Shown here in pieces: positions 11,348 through 20,175 of a stretch of DNA of 20,394 nt (within the stretch, counting starts at the first letter, position 1; every line of letters starts with the position of its first letter). The notes beneath the pieces are model-generated. The model did no database searches and had not been told where the DNA came from. It saw only the letters and a program-made list of their open reading frames with translations. The DNA lies in the NCBI GenBank assembly GCA_036897625.1, contig JAYMTA010001360.1:1-20394 (forward strand), given 5' to 3'. This DNA is from Pelargonium cotyledonis (Eukaryota > Streptophyta > Magnoliopsida > Geraniales > Geraniaceae). The position numbers were made by a program, and so were the translations under genes.

Positions 11348-11891
11348 TCAATATTTCACAGTAGTGACATATTTGATTAGCATGCCAACAACATCTTTCG
11401 ACACTTTTGACGTTGTTTCCTTCAAATACTTAATCTTCGCGTCAGTTTCTTCATCCAGGCGCTTCACGTTGAACCCAGAACTTCCACTTGACTGCATAAA
11501 TTTAGTTGGCAAAAATGTTACCTCTTTAGGTTGCCACGTTACTAAATAATCGAATTATTGTCTTCAAACAAATCGATCTAATTTCTTATCCACTTTTAAA
11601 ACATAAAATGAAACCGATACCTCAGTGAGTTTCTTTTGATGCTCGGCTTCTAAATAAGCTCGATAACGAGACACGTCTCTCTCAGCTTCATCTTTAGCTT
11701 GTCTTAACCTTTGTAGCTTCACTAACAAAATTAAAGATCATAAATAGTAAAATAAAATTATATATGAGAAATGAAAATGTAAAAAATTAAAATAGAAAAT
11801 TACAGTTTCTTGCTTCAGAAACAATTCGTTGAGCCTCCTGTTCTGCACTGAGCAGCATCTGAATGCCACCTTGGCCTTTCATGGAATCCAT
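11348..11891 (-). CDS. VHA-G: V-type proton ATPase subunit G
   Basis: Three coding exons: 11891-11804, 11721-11621 and 11491-11348, GT-AG introns, 110 aa plus TGA, the same length as Arabidopsis VHA-G1. The N-terminus [11 protein letters not shown], then [12 protein letters not shown] and [11 protein letters not shown], is the family hallmark; residues about 66-75 ([10 protein letters not shown]) and the end TTVKY also match. The protein is almost entirely a charged helix, as expected for the G subunit, which pairs with subunit E in the peripheral stalk of the V1 sector and resists rotor torque during proton pumping into vacuole and trans-Golgi compartments. The second ATG (Met4) aligns with the usual MESIKGQGG start only loosely, so Met1 is kept. 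A leader exon about 630 bp upstream is joined through a 5' UTR intron (12536-11897). Confidence 0.95.
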
Positions 11892-12403
11892 AATACCTTT
11901 ATAACATTTAAATTAATAAACAAAATCAAAACATGAATCTAATTAAGAAAAGAACACATATTTGTAATTTAATGGATTTTTTCTTTCAATTTTTTGACAA
12001 TTACGAGACATTCTTAATTATAATTCTAGGTGAAAAGGAAATTGAAATGTTATCGATTCAATTGTTAGGAATGAAGTGAGAATTAACGTACGTACCCAAC
12101 ACGCCATAATTTCCTTGAAATTCACTTCAAAATACATAAACGAACGACCTCATAGAAATTACGTTTGTTGAATTCACGGATAGACACTTTTAAACCACGA
12201 GACTTTATGGAATAAGATTTTCTTACTAGATCCATGAAGGCGTGAAATATTTGTCATATATGGTAGCTATTTCCCATCAATTGCCTTACAATTTATCCGA
12301 TACAAATTATTGAGATTTGATGCATGAACGTAGAAATTTATACGAGCAATTTTGTATGATCCTCAACATATAAAAATGTAAGCAAATCCAAAATTTACAG
12401 CTC

Positions 12404-12426
12404 TATATATATATATATATATATAT
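12404..12426. repeat. TA dinucleotide microsatellite
   Basis: An uninterrupted TA run of about 11 units lies in the V-ATPase G 5' UTR intron. It is a simple repeat likely to vary in length between individuals. Confidence 0.9.
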
Positions 12427-12536
12427 GTCAGTATTGTCACTCAGAAATCAAACATGTTTTACACATCCCAAATTATGAATAAAGAATTTTCAAGATCCAA
12501 ATGAGAAATCACATGAAATTAAAGAAAATAATGTAC

Positions 12537-12615
12537 CTGGAGGCAAAGAAATTGCAGAAAATTAATAAATTCTTCAGAGATCCCAATAGATTGGATGTGA
12601 TAATAACAGGAAATT
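12537..12615 (-). other. 5' UTR exon of the V-ATPase G gene
   Basis: The minus strand reads TTTGCCTCCAG followed by GTACAT, a good donor at 12536. The matching acceptor TATAAAG ends at 11897, five bases before the start codon. The outer edge (about 12615) is estimated from the TATA box and is approximate. Leader introns of this kind are known to enhance expression in many plant genes. Confidence 0.6.
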
Positions 12616-12643
12616 TTTTGTTGAAATTGTGTATGTGGGAGAG

Positions 12644-12650
12644 ATTTATA
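12644..12650 (-). promoter_or_regulatory. TATA box of the V-ATPase G gene
   Basis: The minus strand reads TATAAAT, about 30 bp before the estimated transcription start and about 110 bp before the leader-exon donor. It lies only about 200 bp from the stop codon of the upstream zinc-finger gene, so the promoter is compact. Confidence 0.6.
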
Positions 12651-12855
12651 TTGATAATCCTTAGTTAACGGAATTAGTTTCTTAATTTGTTATCAGTCAA
12701 CATGGTTAACAAAATAAAATAATATTAAATTTGCTTTAAAAATAACATTAATTATTACATCATCATCACATAATATTATAAATATATATTTTCCCTGAAA
12801 TGACACAACATTTTAATTAAATATCACATACATTAATTAATGGTAATTTATGTAT

Positions 12856-14101
12856 CTATCTCTCTCCCCTTTGCTCAGGAGTCAAGCCTCCTTTTCCACA
12901 AGTTGGACAACTTCTTAGCCCAAAACCTTGGCAATCAAAACATCTGCAAATTCAACAAATTATACCTTTTTTTTATTAGAACCAAATACAACAATATATA
13001 TGTCAACAACAAATTTGATTTTGTTTGATGAATAAAACTTACTTCCATCGCTCGAAGATATTCCCGTTCTTCTTATTCTTTCCCGTTCCCTATGTACGGA
13101 GAAAAAATATCAATGATTCTATAAGGTGATGGTGTAACATTTATTTGGTTGATTTATCTATTACGTGTCATATTCTTTACTCTCATAGAATATGTATGTT
13201 ATAATAAATTGTTTTGAATCTATTTTACCAAAACAACTTAGAGTATTTTTTTTTATTAATTGATTTGTTCCAAACAATTTATTGACATTCCGCGATCTCA
13301 AGATGCATAGGTTGATCGAGAGAAATCGGAGTTCTTGTCTTGGACCTTGATACCTAGAGAAAAGTTAAAGGTAAATTAATGTCGACGAGGTTGTTTTCGG
13401 GTTGGAATAGAAAATATTGGGCAGGGTGGATGGTGTGAGACGACCGAGGTCCATGTTGGGTGGGTCACTAGGTCAAAATGGTAGAGGCCATAACCTGATA
13501 GCCATTCGTGAAACCTTGAATTGGGTAACATATAAGGGTTGGCCAGAGGTTTCGGTCGAATATGATGCTTTCCAAGTGATACGAGTGTTATAATATGAAG
13601 GGGACAACCATGTTCTCGGTCTAATTATAAATTATGTTTCAGTTTTATCAAGTCGACTTGATAACCCATCTAGGGCTCTACTTCAGTGTCAGATTTGTTT
13701 GGATGAATTAGTCTAACTATAGTTGCAGTTTAAAACTAGATTGTGTGATGTTTTTGTTGGGAAAATATAAAAGTGAGAAGCAAAATGCACACACCTTGCA
13801 TCCAGAACAGTCCACAGCACCTTTGCCTGAGCAAGTTTCACACTTTTTAAACACCTGCACAAAACTACATCTCTTCACTCTTGTCCTCTAAAAAATTCAC
13901 AAACAAAATTGGGACACAAATTATATATATATATATATTATGAGTAGAGGAAAAAGATGGTACTGAATTGAGAGAAAATCCTCCAGACTTGGCAGCAAAA
14001 CAAGTGATTGTTGATCTTGACCTTCTTTGCTCTCTGCTATTTTCTTCTTGAAACTTCAGATTCAAATGAGGATTAATCTGTAACACAGGAGTAGAGTACA
14101 T
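12856..14101 (-). CDS. DnaJ-type zinc finger protein, probably plastid-targeted
   Basis: Four exons: 14101-13964, 13854-13795, 13089-13043 and 12943-12856, GT-AG introns, 110 aa. Residues 51-101 contain the four CxxC pairs of a DnaJ cysteine-rich domain: C51/C54, C62/C65, C83/C86 and C94/C97, with GxG spacing, and binding two zinc ions. There is no J-domain. The first 46 residues are rich in Ser, Arg and Asn with almost no acids after residue 25, resembling a chloroplast transit peptide. Short proteins of this type include BSD2, which assists Rubisco assembly, and small DnaJ-like proteins such as Arabidopsis At1g22630, which shares the KNKKNGNIFERWKCFDCQGF-like stretch as I remember it. Function in protein folding or redox is inferred. 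The ATG at 14101 is chosen because the frame extends upstream only to TTG. The third intron boundary lies next to a TA-rich repeat. Confidence 0.9.
13922..13938. repeat. TA dinucleotide microsatellite
   Basis: Short TA run inside the first intron of the zinc-finger gene, close to the exon 1 donor. Confidence 0.85.
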
Positions 14102-14644
14102 GGTGAATTTTGATGATTCTTCCAATTCTTTTGAGTTTTTTTGCAGATTTTCTTCTTCTTTTTCTTCTGAGTTTTTATTTTATGCATATGTTGTGGGAGT
14201 TTCTAATTAATAAAGAGTGGATAATGTGAAAAAACACATCCATTAAATCATGCCATCCACAGTCACATGTCATTCATGGGCTTTTAGAAAGAAAGTAAAA
14301 ATAGATATTGACAAGAAAGCTAGAAGTTATAATAATATGTGAATAAAATTGACTTATACTACAACAATTTAGTACATCAAATTTATTAAGACAGATATGA
14401 GTCAAAATCTAATACCGCGTCATTTTCTTATTGATTTGGCTTAATTTAAGTTTTATTAATCTCATTCTCTTTTTTTTTTCTTCTAATATTGACAAATTGT
14501 TTTTCAACACTATCATACGAATCTTTTGATCCCCAAAGCTAAATTTTTGTCTTAGAGATTATAAACTAAACGTCTAATATGAACCATTTCGAAGTGACGG
14601 TAATAGGTGGTAAATGCAAATAATTTTTCTTTTAAAAGGTGATC
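14102..14644. other. Upstream region of the zinc-finger gene
   Basis: Immediately upstream of the start codon, about 14143-14170 is a purine-rich (GAA-type) tract on the gene strand, as often seen in plant leaders and core promoters. The remainder is AT-rich and I recognise nothing else in it. Confidence 0.5.
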
Positions 14645-14649
14645 GAAGT

Positions 14650-15094
14650 TGTTAAATTTTAATAACGGGCTAAATACAATGGCTTGAGCTTCTGGGACAA
14701 TACCCACTTCTCAACACTCCTCCTGATCATCATATGCGAGTCTCACATTTTTCTTTATCAGTGAGCTCGACACGTGCACAATCGGATTTTATAAATCAGC
14801 ACTCCCCCTCACGTGTAGGTATTTCTCTTCCACACGCGGGCCGCTGCAGGCATATCCATCTCCAAGCGGGCCGGAGACCACAGGGGGAGGCAACATAAAC
14901 GGGCCACTTTCGGGCCAAATATGGATCAAAACTAGCTCTGATAACATCAGAAATTTTAATAACAAGCTAAATACAATGACTTGGGCTTCCACTACTAAAA
15001 GGTTAACCTTGTTAGTAGGGTTTGAATTCCACTATTATATTTAGCTCATTCTCATTCTATTTTTCCAATGTGGGACAACACCCACTTCTCAACA
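14650..15094 (-). mobile_element. TRIM (miniature LTR retrotransposon)
   Basis: A 445-bp non-autonomous LTR element on the minus strand. The 5' LTR is 15094-14947 and the 3' LTR is 14716-14650; both begin TGTTGAGAAGTGGG and share the segment around TTGTATTTAGC to TTATTAAAATTT. The primer-binding site TGTTATCAGAGC (14946-14935) is one base from the initiator tRNA-Met complement and abuts the 5' LTR. The purine tract ATCAGGAGGAG abuts the 3' LTR. The 5-bp direct repeat GAAGT flanks the element at 14645-14649 and 15095-15099. There is no gag or pol, so it depends on enzymes from other elements. The 3' LTR lacks about 80 bp present in the 5' LTR. The internal part is GC-rich and noncoding, despite a 67-codon open frame. 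Confidence 0.92.
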
Positions 15095-15099
15095 GAAGT

Positions 15100-15485
15100 G
15101 GAATAATACATTAGTAGGAAGAGGTCTCAGTATCGATCCCCCCACTCAACACATTCTTGGTGGTGTTGGTGGTGGTGTAAGAGACTACTTTAGTACGGTA
15201 AGGTGCCAAAAGCCCTAGACTAGGGTTAAGAGGCAAAATCTATTTCCTGAACACTATTAGTTCCTTGTTCAAGCTTATATATATTCATCTTGTAAAAGTT
15301 TTTTAGGCCGATGCAATAAAAGATTTCAACGCATTTCTGTATAAAAAAAACATTACATTCTAAACTTTTTGTAACAATAGTTTTATATTTTTTATCAAAT
15401 ATTTATCGTGTTATGAGTGCTAAATGACTTTTATACCATCAATAAATGGTATAACATTTTGAGTGTCAAAACGACGTAGTTTCTA
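15100..15485. other. Spacer upstream of the SWIB gene
   Basis: AT-rich. It has a GGTGGT-rich run at about 15159-15178 and a short palindrome CCCTAGACTAGGG at 15213-15225. Nothing else is recognised; the right end is the SWIB promoter. Confidence 0.45.
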
Positions 15486-15492
15486 GGGCCCA
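15486..15492. promoter_or_regulatory. Site II (TCP-type) promoter motif of the SWIB gene
   Basis: GGGCCCA contains TGGGCC on the reverse strand, the site II element bound by TCP factors and frequent in plant genes for ribosomal and mitochondrial proteins. An ACGT-core motif (GACGTA) lies just upstream near 15473-15478. The position fits a core promoter for the leader exon ending at 15619. Confidence 0.5.
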
Positions 15493-15519
15493 ATATACAA
15501 ATAACCCCTAACATAAACA

Positions 15520-15619
15520 CTCCTAATTACTGATCTAATCCTAGCCTCCTCTCCTCCAGAAAGCTCGAGACAATCTCTTAAACCTCTCGAGTCCCACCAC
15601 TCCCAAAGTCTAAGGAAAT
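15520..15619 (+). other. 5' UTR exon of the SWIB gene
   Basis: CTAAGGAAAT followed by GTAAGTTCC is a strong donor at 15620. The acceptor TTTGGTTTAG ends at 16679, 27 bp before the start codon (a second possible one ends at 16689). The exon has no ATG, so translation starts in the next exon. The left edge is an estimate. The 1.06-kb leader intron is AT-rich with no insertion I can define. Confidence 0.55.
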
Positions 15620-16706
15620 GTAAGTTCCTTTCCTCATACTCTTTAATTTCTTCTGAATTTGTCAATTTTATGTGTTCGCAAGTTCGATTTTTCTGGATCT
15701 GAATCTTCAGTTTTCTGCTATTGCATCTTCAGATTGACCAACTGTTCTTCATGTTTGTAATTATACTTTAGTTCAACCCAATTAGGTCTATATTCACTGT
15801 TCTTATTGCATTTGAAATGTTGGAGCCCACAATTCAAGAACCAAAGAAAGTTACAGTTATTAACAATCTCAATCTCATATATAGTTTTCAGTTTGATTAC
15901 TCATAAGGATACTCTTCTTGCTAGCTTTATGTGATTGAGAGCTAAACACATGAGATCCTTTTTATTAGAGTGATGAGAGCTGACGAAATTGATAGAGAAA
16001 GCAATGAAATCCCTGTGGAGACACTTGAGGAATTCTATTATTATTGATCCCCGTAACTATTGATCCGATATCCGTTCTTATCTTACACATATCTCTACTC
16101 AACTCTCGTATCTAGCTACGGGAAATTTTCGAGTGAGAAGATAAGTTTCGGACTTGAGATTTGAGAATGCCTCCATTGGCAGTTTCCGCGTTGGTGTGAA
16201 TGGTTTTTGGCTAGCTAAGAAGTCTGATCGTTAGATCATCAAGTAGTAAAAAAACGTCATTGTATAGTTTTCTTGCAGTGTCAAATGTTCTTTTTCTTTT
16301 CCTAAAAAAACTGGAAGTATGTTAAATGAGCGTTTAGGTTTGATAACTTGTGAATTGTGATAGTTATGTAAATCTACTTGTTCTATATTGGTTTTGGAAT
16401 TCTTGCTTAATATTTTAATCGTAACATTGTAATCGGCACGATTGTGGGCAGTGGGCACACTTGCACATATGTGCAAAAGCAAAATGACTGTGTTTTGAGT
16501 TTGTGTTAATAATTTTAAAACTGAATATCATGGCCTTAATTCTGCAACCTTTTTATAGAGAGATGTTTTTTTGATCTCCTACATAGTTGGAGTCTAGTTC
16601 AATGATTAAGGAGTTTAGTGATAGAAGAATCATACCTCCCACGATGGGATAATAATACGGTTTCTTGTTTTTGGTTTAGAAAAAAACAGAAGACGTTCGG
16701 GTCAAT

Positions 16707-17116
16707 ATGCTTCCTCAGCGGATGAAGAAGCTCATCACAGATGATCCAAAGAAGCTTGCCAACTTGATTGACCTTGTAAATCTTCCTTCCAATCTACGAG
16801 AGTTTGTGGGGCAGTCACGGACATCTCGTTTAGGCTGTTTCATGCATGTCTGGTCCTACATCAAAACGAACAATCTCCAGGTTCGTTTTGCCTGATAATG
16901 TTTGAAGTGTAATTGAATTAGAGCATTTGTTTGTGTAGATATCGTCACTGGCTTTGACAAGAAATGCTGGGATTTGTTTCTCTGTAGGATCCAGACAACA
17001 AGAATTTGGTCAATTGTGATGTAAAGTTGAAGGGTATTTTGTCGGGAAAGTCCCAAATTGAGCTAGCAGAACTTCCTGCGCTGATCAAACTACATTTCCC
17101 CAAAGTTCCGGAGTAA
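16707..17116 (+). CDS. Small SWIB/MDM2-domain protein
   Basis: Two coding exons, 16707-16880 and 16988-17116, GT-AG intron, 100 aa plus TAA. After a basic N-terminus (MLPQRMKKLI), residues about 20-97 are a complete SWIB/MDM2 fold with its usual signposts: LPSNLREFVGQ, SRLGCFMHVWSYIKTNNLQ, DPDNKN, the central CDVKLKGIL and the end LIKLHFPK. SWIB domains occur in SWI/SNF chromatin remodellers. Plants also have very short stand-alone versions (for example Arabidopsis At1g31760 and At2g35605), some assigned to organelles or nucleoids; targeting cannot be settled here because no clear transit peptide is present. The start is the first ATG after the leader acceptor. A site II motif upstream suggests housekeeping control. 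The conserved exon junction after NNLQ supports the model. Confidence 0.92.
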
Positions 17117-17476
17117 ACCACTGCAGCTGGAGGATTTGAGCTTTGCTTTTTAGCCTGAAATGATCTTTCATGGGGGCATCTCAGGCTTTGTAGCTGTTTT
17201 TGTAAAATATATTGGGTTTTGCTATTTTAAATTATATGAATCAGCTTACAATGTACATCAAAATGAAGTCTGTCGAAATCGGTCGTAGGGCTGGAAGTTA
17301 ATCTTGAGCACAGTAGAGATTTGGTTATTGCAAACAAAAGAAAAAATATTGTTAGATCCTTGCTCAACACATTTATGGATGGGAAGAGGGATGAGTTTTA
17401 ACTGATATATCATCGAATGAATATTAGTCTAAATGTGTTAAATCGGGTTAAAGCTGTCAACTGTGAGTTTGCGGAA

Positions 17477-17515
17477 TCGCTCAGGAAAAAACACGGACTC
17501 GCTCAGGAAAAAACA
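17477..17515. repeat. Two-copy tandem repeat
   Basis: TCGCTCAGGAAAAAACA occurs at 17477-17493 and again at 17499-17515, a 22-bp period. It is a small local duplication with no visible gene association. Confidence 0.85.
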
Positions 17516-17731
17516 TTATTAGATTGTTAATGTTTGTTTGAAATTACAAGTAAATTTTTTGGAAACCCAGCTATAATTGGCAAGTCTCTGGGTCCTCGTT
17601 AGTCGTGGTAACGATGAATGCCTAAATAATCTCGTCCCAGCCCCCCTCCTATTCGACAAGACATTACGTCATCTCTCCGGCAGATCCTTTATGGGTGTTT
17701 GGCTTCAGCTTAGTATCTCGGTTACTCTAAT

Positions 17732-17754
17732 GGGCGCATTCAAGTCATGCGCCC
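17732..17754. repeat. Perfect 8-bp inverted repeat (hairpin)
   Basis: GGGCGCAT, a 7-nt loop TCAAGTC, then ATGCGCCC. It is unusually GC-rich for this AT-rich intergenic region. No poly-T follows closely enough to argue for a terminator. Confidence 0.6.
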
Positions 17755-18144
17755 CTTTTCATCAATTCATTATTCCCATCATTTATTTTTTGAGTTTTCT
17801 TTGGGTGGGTTTTTCATTTTCTCAAGATGTTTAAGAGTTTTATCTTCTTTCAATGAAGCTTTAATGTTTCTATTGGAGTTGAAAATATTAATAATAAAAT
17901 ACTTTTGTTTATAGATAAAAATAAACATTAAGATATGTTGGGTTAAGTGGTTTAGCCGTTTTGAATTTCTTTTGAGATCTCGAATTTAAGCATATTTTAT
18001 GATAGTACGAGGTACGTTGAGTAACTCAACTGATAAAAGAAAAAAGAAGACAATAAATATCAACATAAGAAACATAAAAATAAAAAAACATTGATGGTGA
18101 TCTGAACATAAACATAATTGCACATAATGGAATTAAATTACATG

Positions 18145-18862
18145 TAAGCATTTTTTTTTTCCTGAATTGAAAATTGAGTAAGTGGTTACTTACCGTTGTA
18201 TGCGTGCTTAGGGTTTGGTGTAGCAGTGTGTGGCGGCGTCGGAGTGGGACGTGGCGCGGCAGTTCTGAACAGGCGACAGAGAGGGGCCACGAGTGACGGA
18301 GGAGTGGTTGACGGAGAGTCGGATCTGGTATCGGGGGATGAGTGCAGTAGGGTTGAGTGGTGGCGGTAGCGGCATGCAAGGACTGACCGGAGGAGGAGGG
18401 AGGCATGGAGGCTGAGTGGCCAGAGGAGGAGGCCGTGAGGGAGGAGGAGGAGGCCGGAATCGTTATGGCGGATGGGAAGCGGTGCAGGACAGTGGGAACG
18501 GAGGTGCGAGCGGGGCAAGTTACAAGTCAAGCGGACTAGGCAGAATGGGTCCGCCCGAGAGAGTAAAGAGTTCGATGTGCCGGAGCGGGTGGCTCCGGGG
18601 GGGGCTAGGGTCCATCCTAGGTGGGGAGCCTTCTATAGCCTGCTGGGGTCTCGAGTTAGGATCTCAGTTTGTCAGTGTCTGAATTGCTATTTTAGGCGTT
18701 TGGTTTTAAGTTGTACCGGATTCGTTTGTTTGTGGTTGTATTGATCAACGATTTAGAGTTCATAGTCTATGTCTCTAATGTATGTCTGGCCCTGAGTTCC
18801 AGTTTGTTTGACTGTAACTTCTGTTATTATCACTAATAATCTTCGGACTGTTACCCTAAAAA
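18145..18862 (+). mobile_element. Candidate A-tailed non-LTR retroposon insertion
   Basis: A block of about 718 bp whose core (18190-18640) is strikingly GC-rich and GGA/GGC-repetitive compared with the flanks. It ends in a short A run (18858-18865) after a tail rich in TTGTTT and TTATTATCACTAATAA, resembling plant LINE 3' ends. AAATTACATG occurs at both edges (18135-18144 and 18863-18872), as expected of a target-site duplication from target-primed insertion. No reverse transcriptase is encoded; frames on both strands are low-complexity Gly/Arg or Pro/Leu/Ser. It could be a 5'-truncated LINE or a SINE-like element. The 5' boundary, next to a T run, is the weakest point. Confidence 0.45.
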
Positions 18863-18872
18863 AAATTACATG

Positions 18873-19077
18873 CATGTCAGCATTACTGCAAAATTTGTCA
18901 TTGGACATAATGCGACTCCAAATATATTTATGTTAAAATACAAAATTTAATGGCACAATATTATATTTCCTCCCATTTATATATTTACGTTAAATGCAAA
19001 AATTAAGGGACAGTCCTCCAGTCCCTAAATATCTTGCTCATTAATGCTAATATTTTGAACCCAACCAAGCTTGTGCT
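18873..19077. other. Promoter-proximal region of the cysteine-rich peptide gene
   Basis: AT-rich upstream DNA of the small secreted peptide gene. Apart from the TATA box that follows it, no defined element is seen. Confidence 0.4.
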
Positions 19078-19085
19078 TATAAATA
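19078..19085 (+). promoter_or_regulatory. TATA box of the cysteine-rich peptide gene
   Basis: TATAAATA lies 45 bp upstream of the ATG at 19130, which predicts a start of transcription near 19110 and a leader of only about 20 bases. Its close fit to the plant TATA consensus supports the small gene that follows as a genuine, regulated gene. Confidence 0.75.
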
Positions 19086-19129
19086 CCAGCAGTGCACTTA
19101 GCTGAACACAAGAACCGGCGAAGCAAAAT

Positions 19130-19435
19130 ATGGAGAAGGTTTCGTTGAAGTTGGCTTTCTTGGTTGTGTTCTTGATTATTGCAACTGGTAATTTTTTTAA
19201 TATATCTCTCATTTTATATTTCTTGTATAATAAATTGTTGTTAACGCATAAGAATTTGGATGCAGATTTGAGCTCAAAACCGGAGGCAAGAACAGTGCCA
19301 ATACCTTGCACCAAAGACGGAGATTGTAGAGGCTATTGCGTCTGCGAACTTTGCATTTGCGAGAAAGTTATTCGTTTGTGTGCCTGTCCCAACAACAACA
19401 TTGCTCATCAAATTGTCTGTGGAGGAAACGTTTGA
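19130..19435 (+). CDS. Secreted cysteine-rich peptide, defensin-like
   Basis: Two exons, 19130-19187 and 19266-19435. The intron is GT-AG, 78 bp, and the splice leaves a Asp20 codon; 75 aa plus TGA. Residues 1-19 form a signal peptide (MEKVSLKLAFLVVFLIIAT), with cleavage likely shortly after. The mature part has nine cysteines at 34, 40, 44, 46, 49, 51, 58, 60 and 71, spaced C-x5-C-x3-C-x-C-x2-C-x-C-x6-C-x-C-x10-C. A signal-peptide exon, one short intron and a cysteine-rich exon is the usual structure of plant defensin-like and nodule-specific cysteine-rich peptide genes. The spacing does not match a named class I can recall, and the odd cysteine count leaves one unpaired or available for dimerisation. 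Function is unknown; secretion and a defence or signalling role are inferred. The unspliced frame is also open, so intron retention would give 101 aa with a longer hydrophobic stretch. Confidence 0.8.
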   Translation: MEKVSLKLAFLVVFLIIATGNFFNISLILYFLYNKLLLTHKNLDADLSSKPEARTVPIPCTKDGDCRGYCVCELCICEKVIRLCACPNNNIAHQIVCGGNV

Positions 19436-19735
19436 ATTTTGATATTTCTTATTCTAGTACTAGTAGCTAGCTATATGTGTTGACAATTCTAATTAGTATT
19501 ATCAATAAACAAAATATGACTTATTCCACTTTCATTCATAAAATTGGATCATCATATAGTATTTGATTTTCTGATATTACAAACACAAACAATTTTGTGT
19601 CAGTTTAGTTGGTATATTTTCATGGCAGAGCCTTCCCATTGGAAACGGTAGATGTCTATGAACTTCTAAATATTAATCCAATTTGGTTTATAAACTTTTG
19701 ATATAAGCAATAAGGGCGATGATTATTTAAATAAG
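19436..19735. other. 3' region of the peptide gene and spacer
   Basis: Contains the probable 3' UTR of the cysteine-rich peptide gene (an AATAAA-like ATCAATAAAC near 19500) followed by AT-rich spacer. Nothing else is recognised. Confidence 0.45.
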
Positions 19736-20100
19736 GAAAAAAGTTCAATTTAGTCCATGAACTATTAAAAATGTTTGGATTTAGTTCATCAACTTTCAAG
19801 TGATTTAGAATAGTCCAAAGTTGAACAAAACAATTGATTTTAGTCCAAAGTTTGAGCAAATCGTTTGGCGGAAGGACATTTCATCAAATGGAGAGAAGGA
19901 ATACGTCAAGTGTGCTGAAGTGGACTAATTCCACATCAGCACAACTAACGGATTCTGTCTCCCTTCCGTCAAATTTTTTGTCCAACTTTTGACTAATTCC
20001 AATCAATTTTGTGAATTTTAGACTATTATTAAACACTTGAAATTTGAGGGAATAAATCCAAGCGTTTTAAATAGTTCATGAACTAAATTAAACTTTTTTC
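19736..20100. mobile_element. Foldback MITE
   Basis: A 365-bp element that is one long imperfect inverted repeat. The left end GAAAAAAGTTCAATTTAGTC matches the reverse complement of the right end (GAAAAAAGTTTAATTTAGTT), and the match continues about 43 bp with few differences, then more loosely to about 130 bp per arm. The centre (about 19905-19945) is itself palindromic (GTGTGCTGAAGTGGA against its mirror). No transposase frame and no convincing target duplication were found, so the superfamily is open. A transcript would fold into a long hairpin, a typical small-RNA source. Confidence 0.8.
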
Positions 20101-20175
20101 TTTTAATTAAATATGTGAAACTTCAAAGATTATTATTATAATTGACAGAGAAGAAGGATCTATTGAATTTGTAAA

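Larger units (their letters stand above)
17117..18134. other. 3' region of the SWIB gene and intergenic DNA
   Basis: The first 150 bp or so is probably the SWIB 3' UTR. Around 17577-17834 there is an 85-codon plus frame that begins with TTG and matches no family I know. It contains a strong inverted repeat at 17732-17754. The rest is AT-rich with nothing recognised. Confidence 0.45.

Noticed and set aside
11304-11549. An 81-codon plus-strand open frame
   Set aside because: It is antisense to V-ATPase G exon 3, whose protein is unmistakable.
14789-14992. A 67-codon minus-strand open frame
   Set aside because: It spans the TRIM primer site and internal region; the element structure explains the sequence.
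15483-15665. A 60-codon minus-strand open frame
   Set aside because: It is antisense to the SWIB leader exon and has no recognisable motif.
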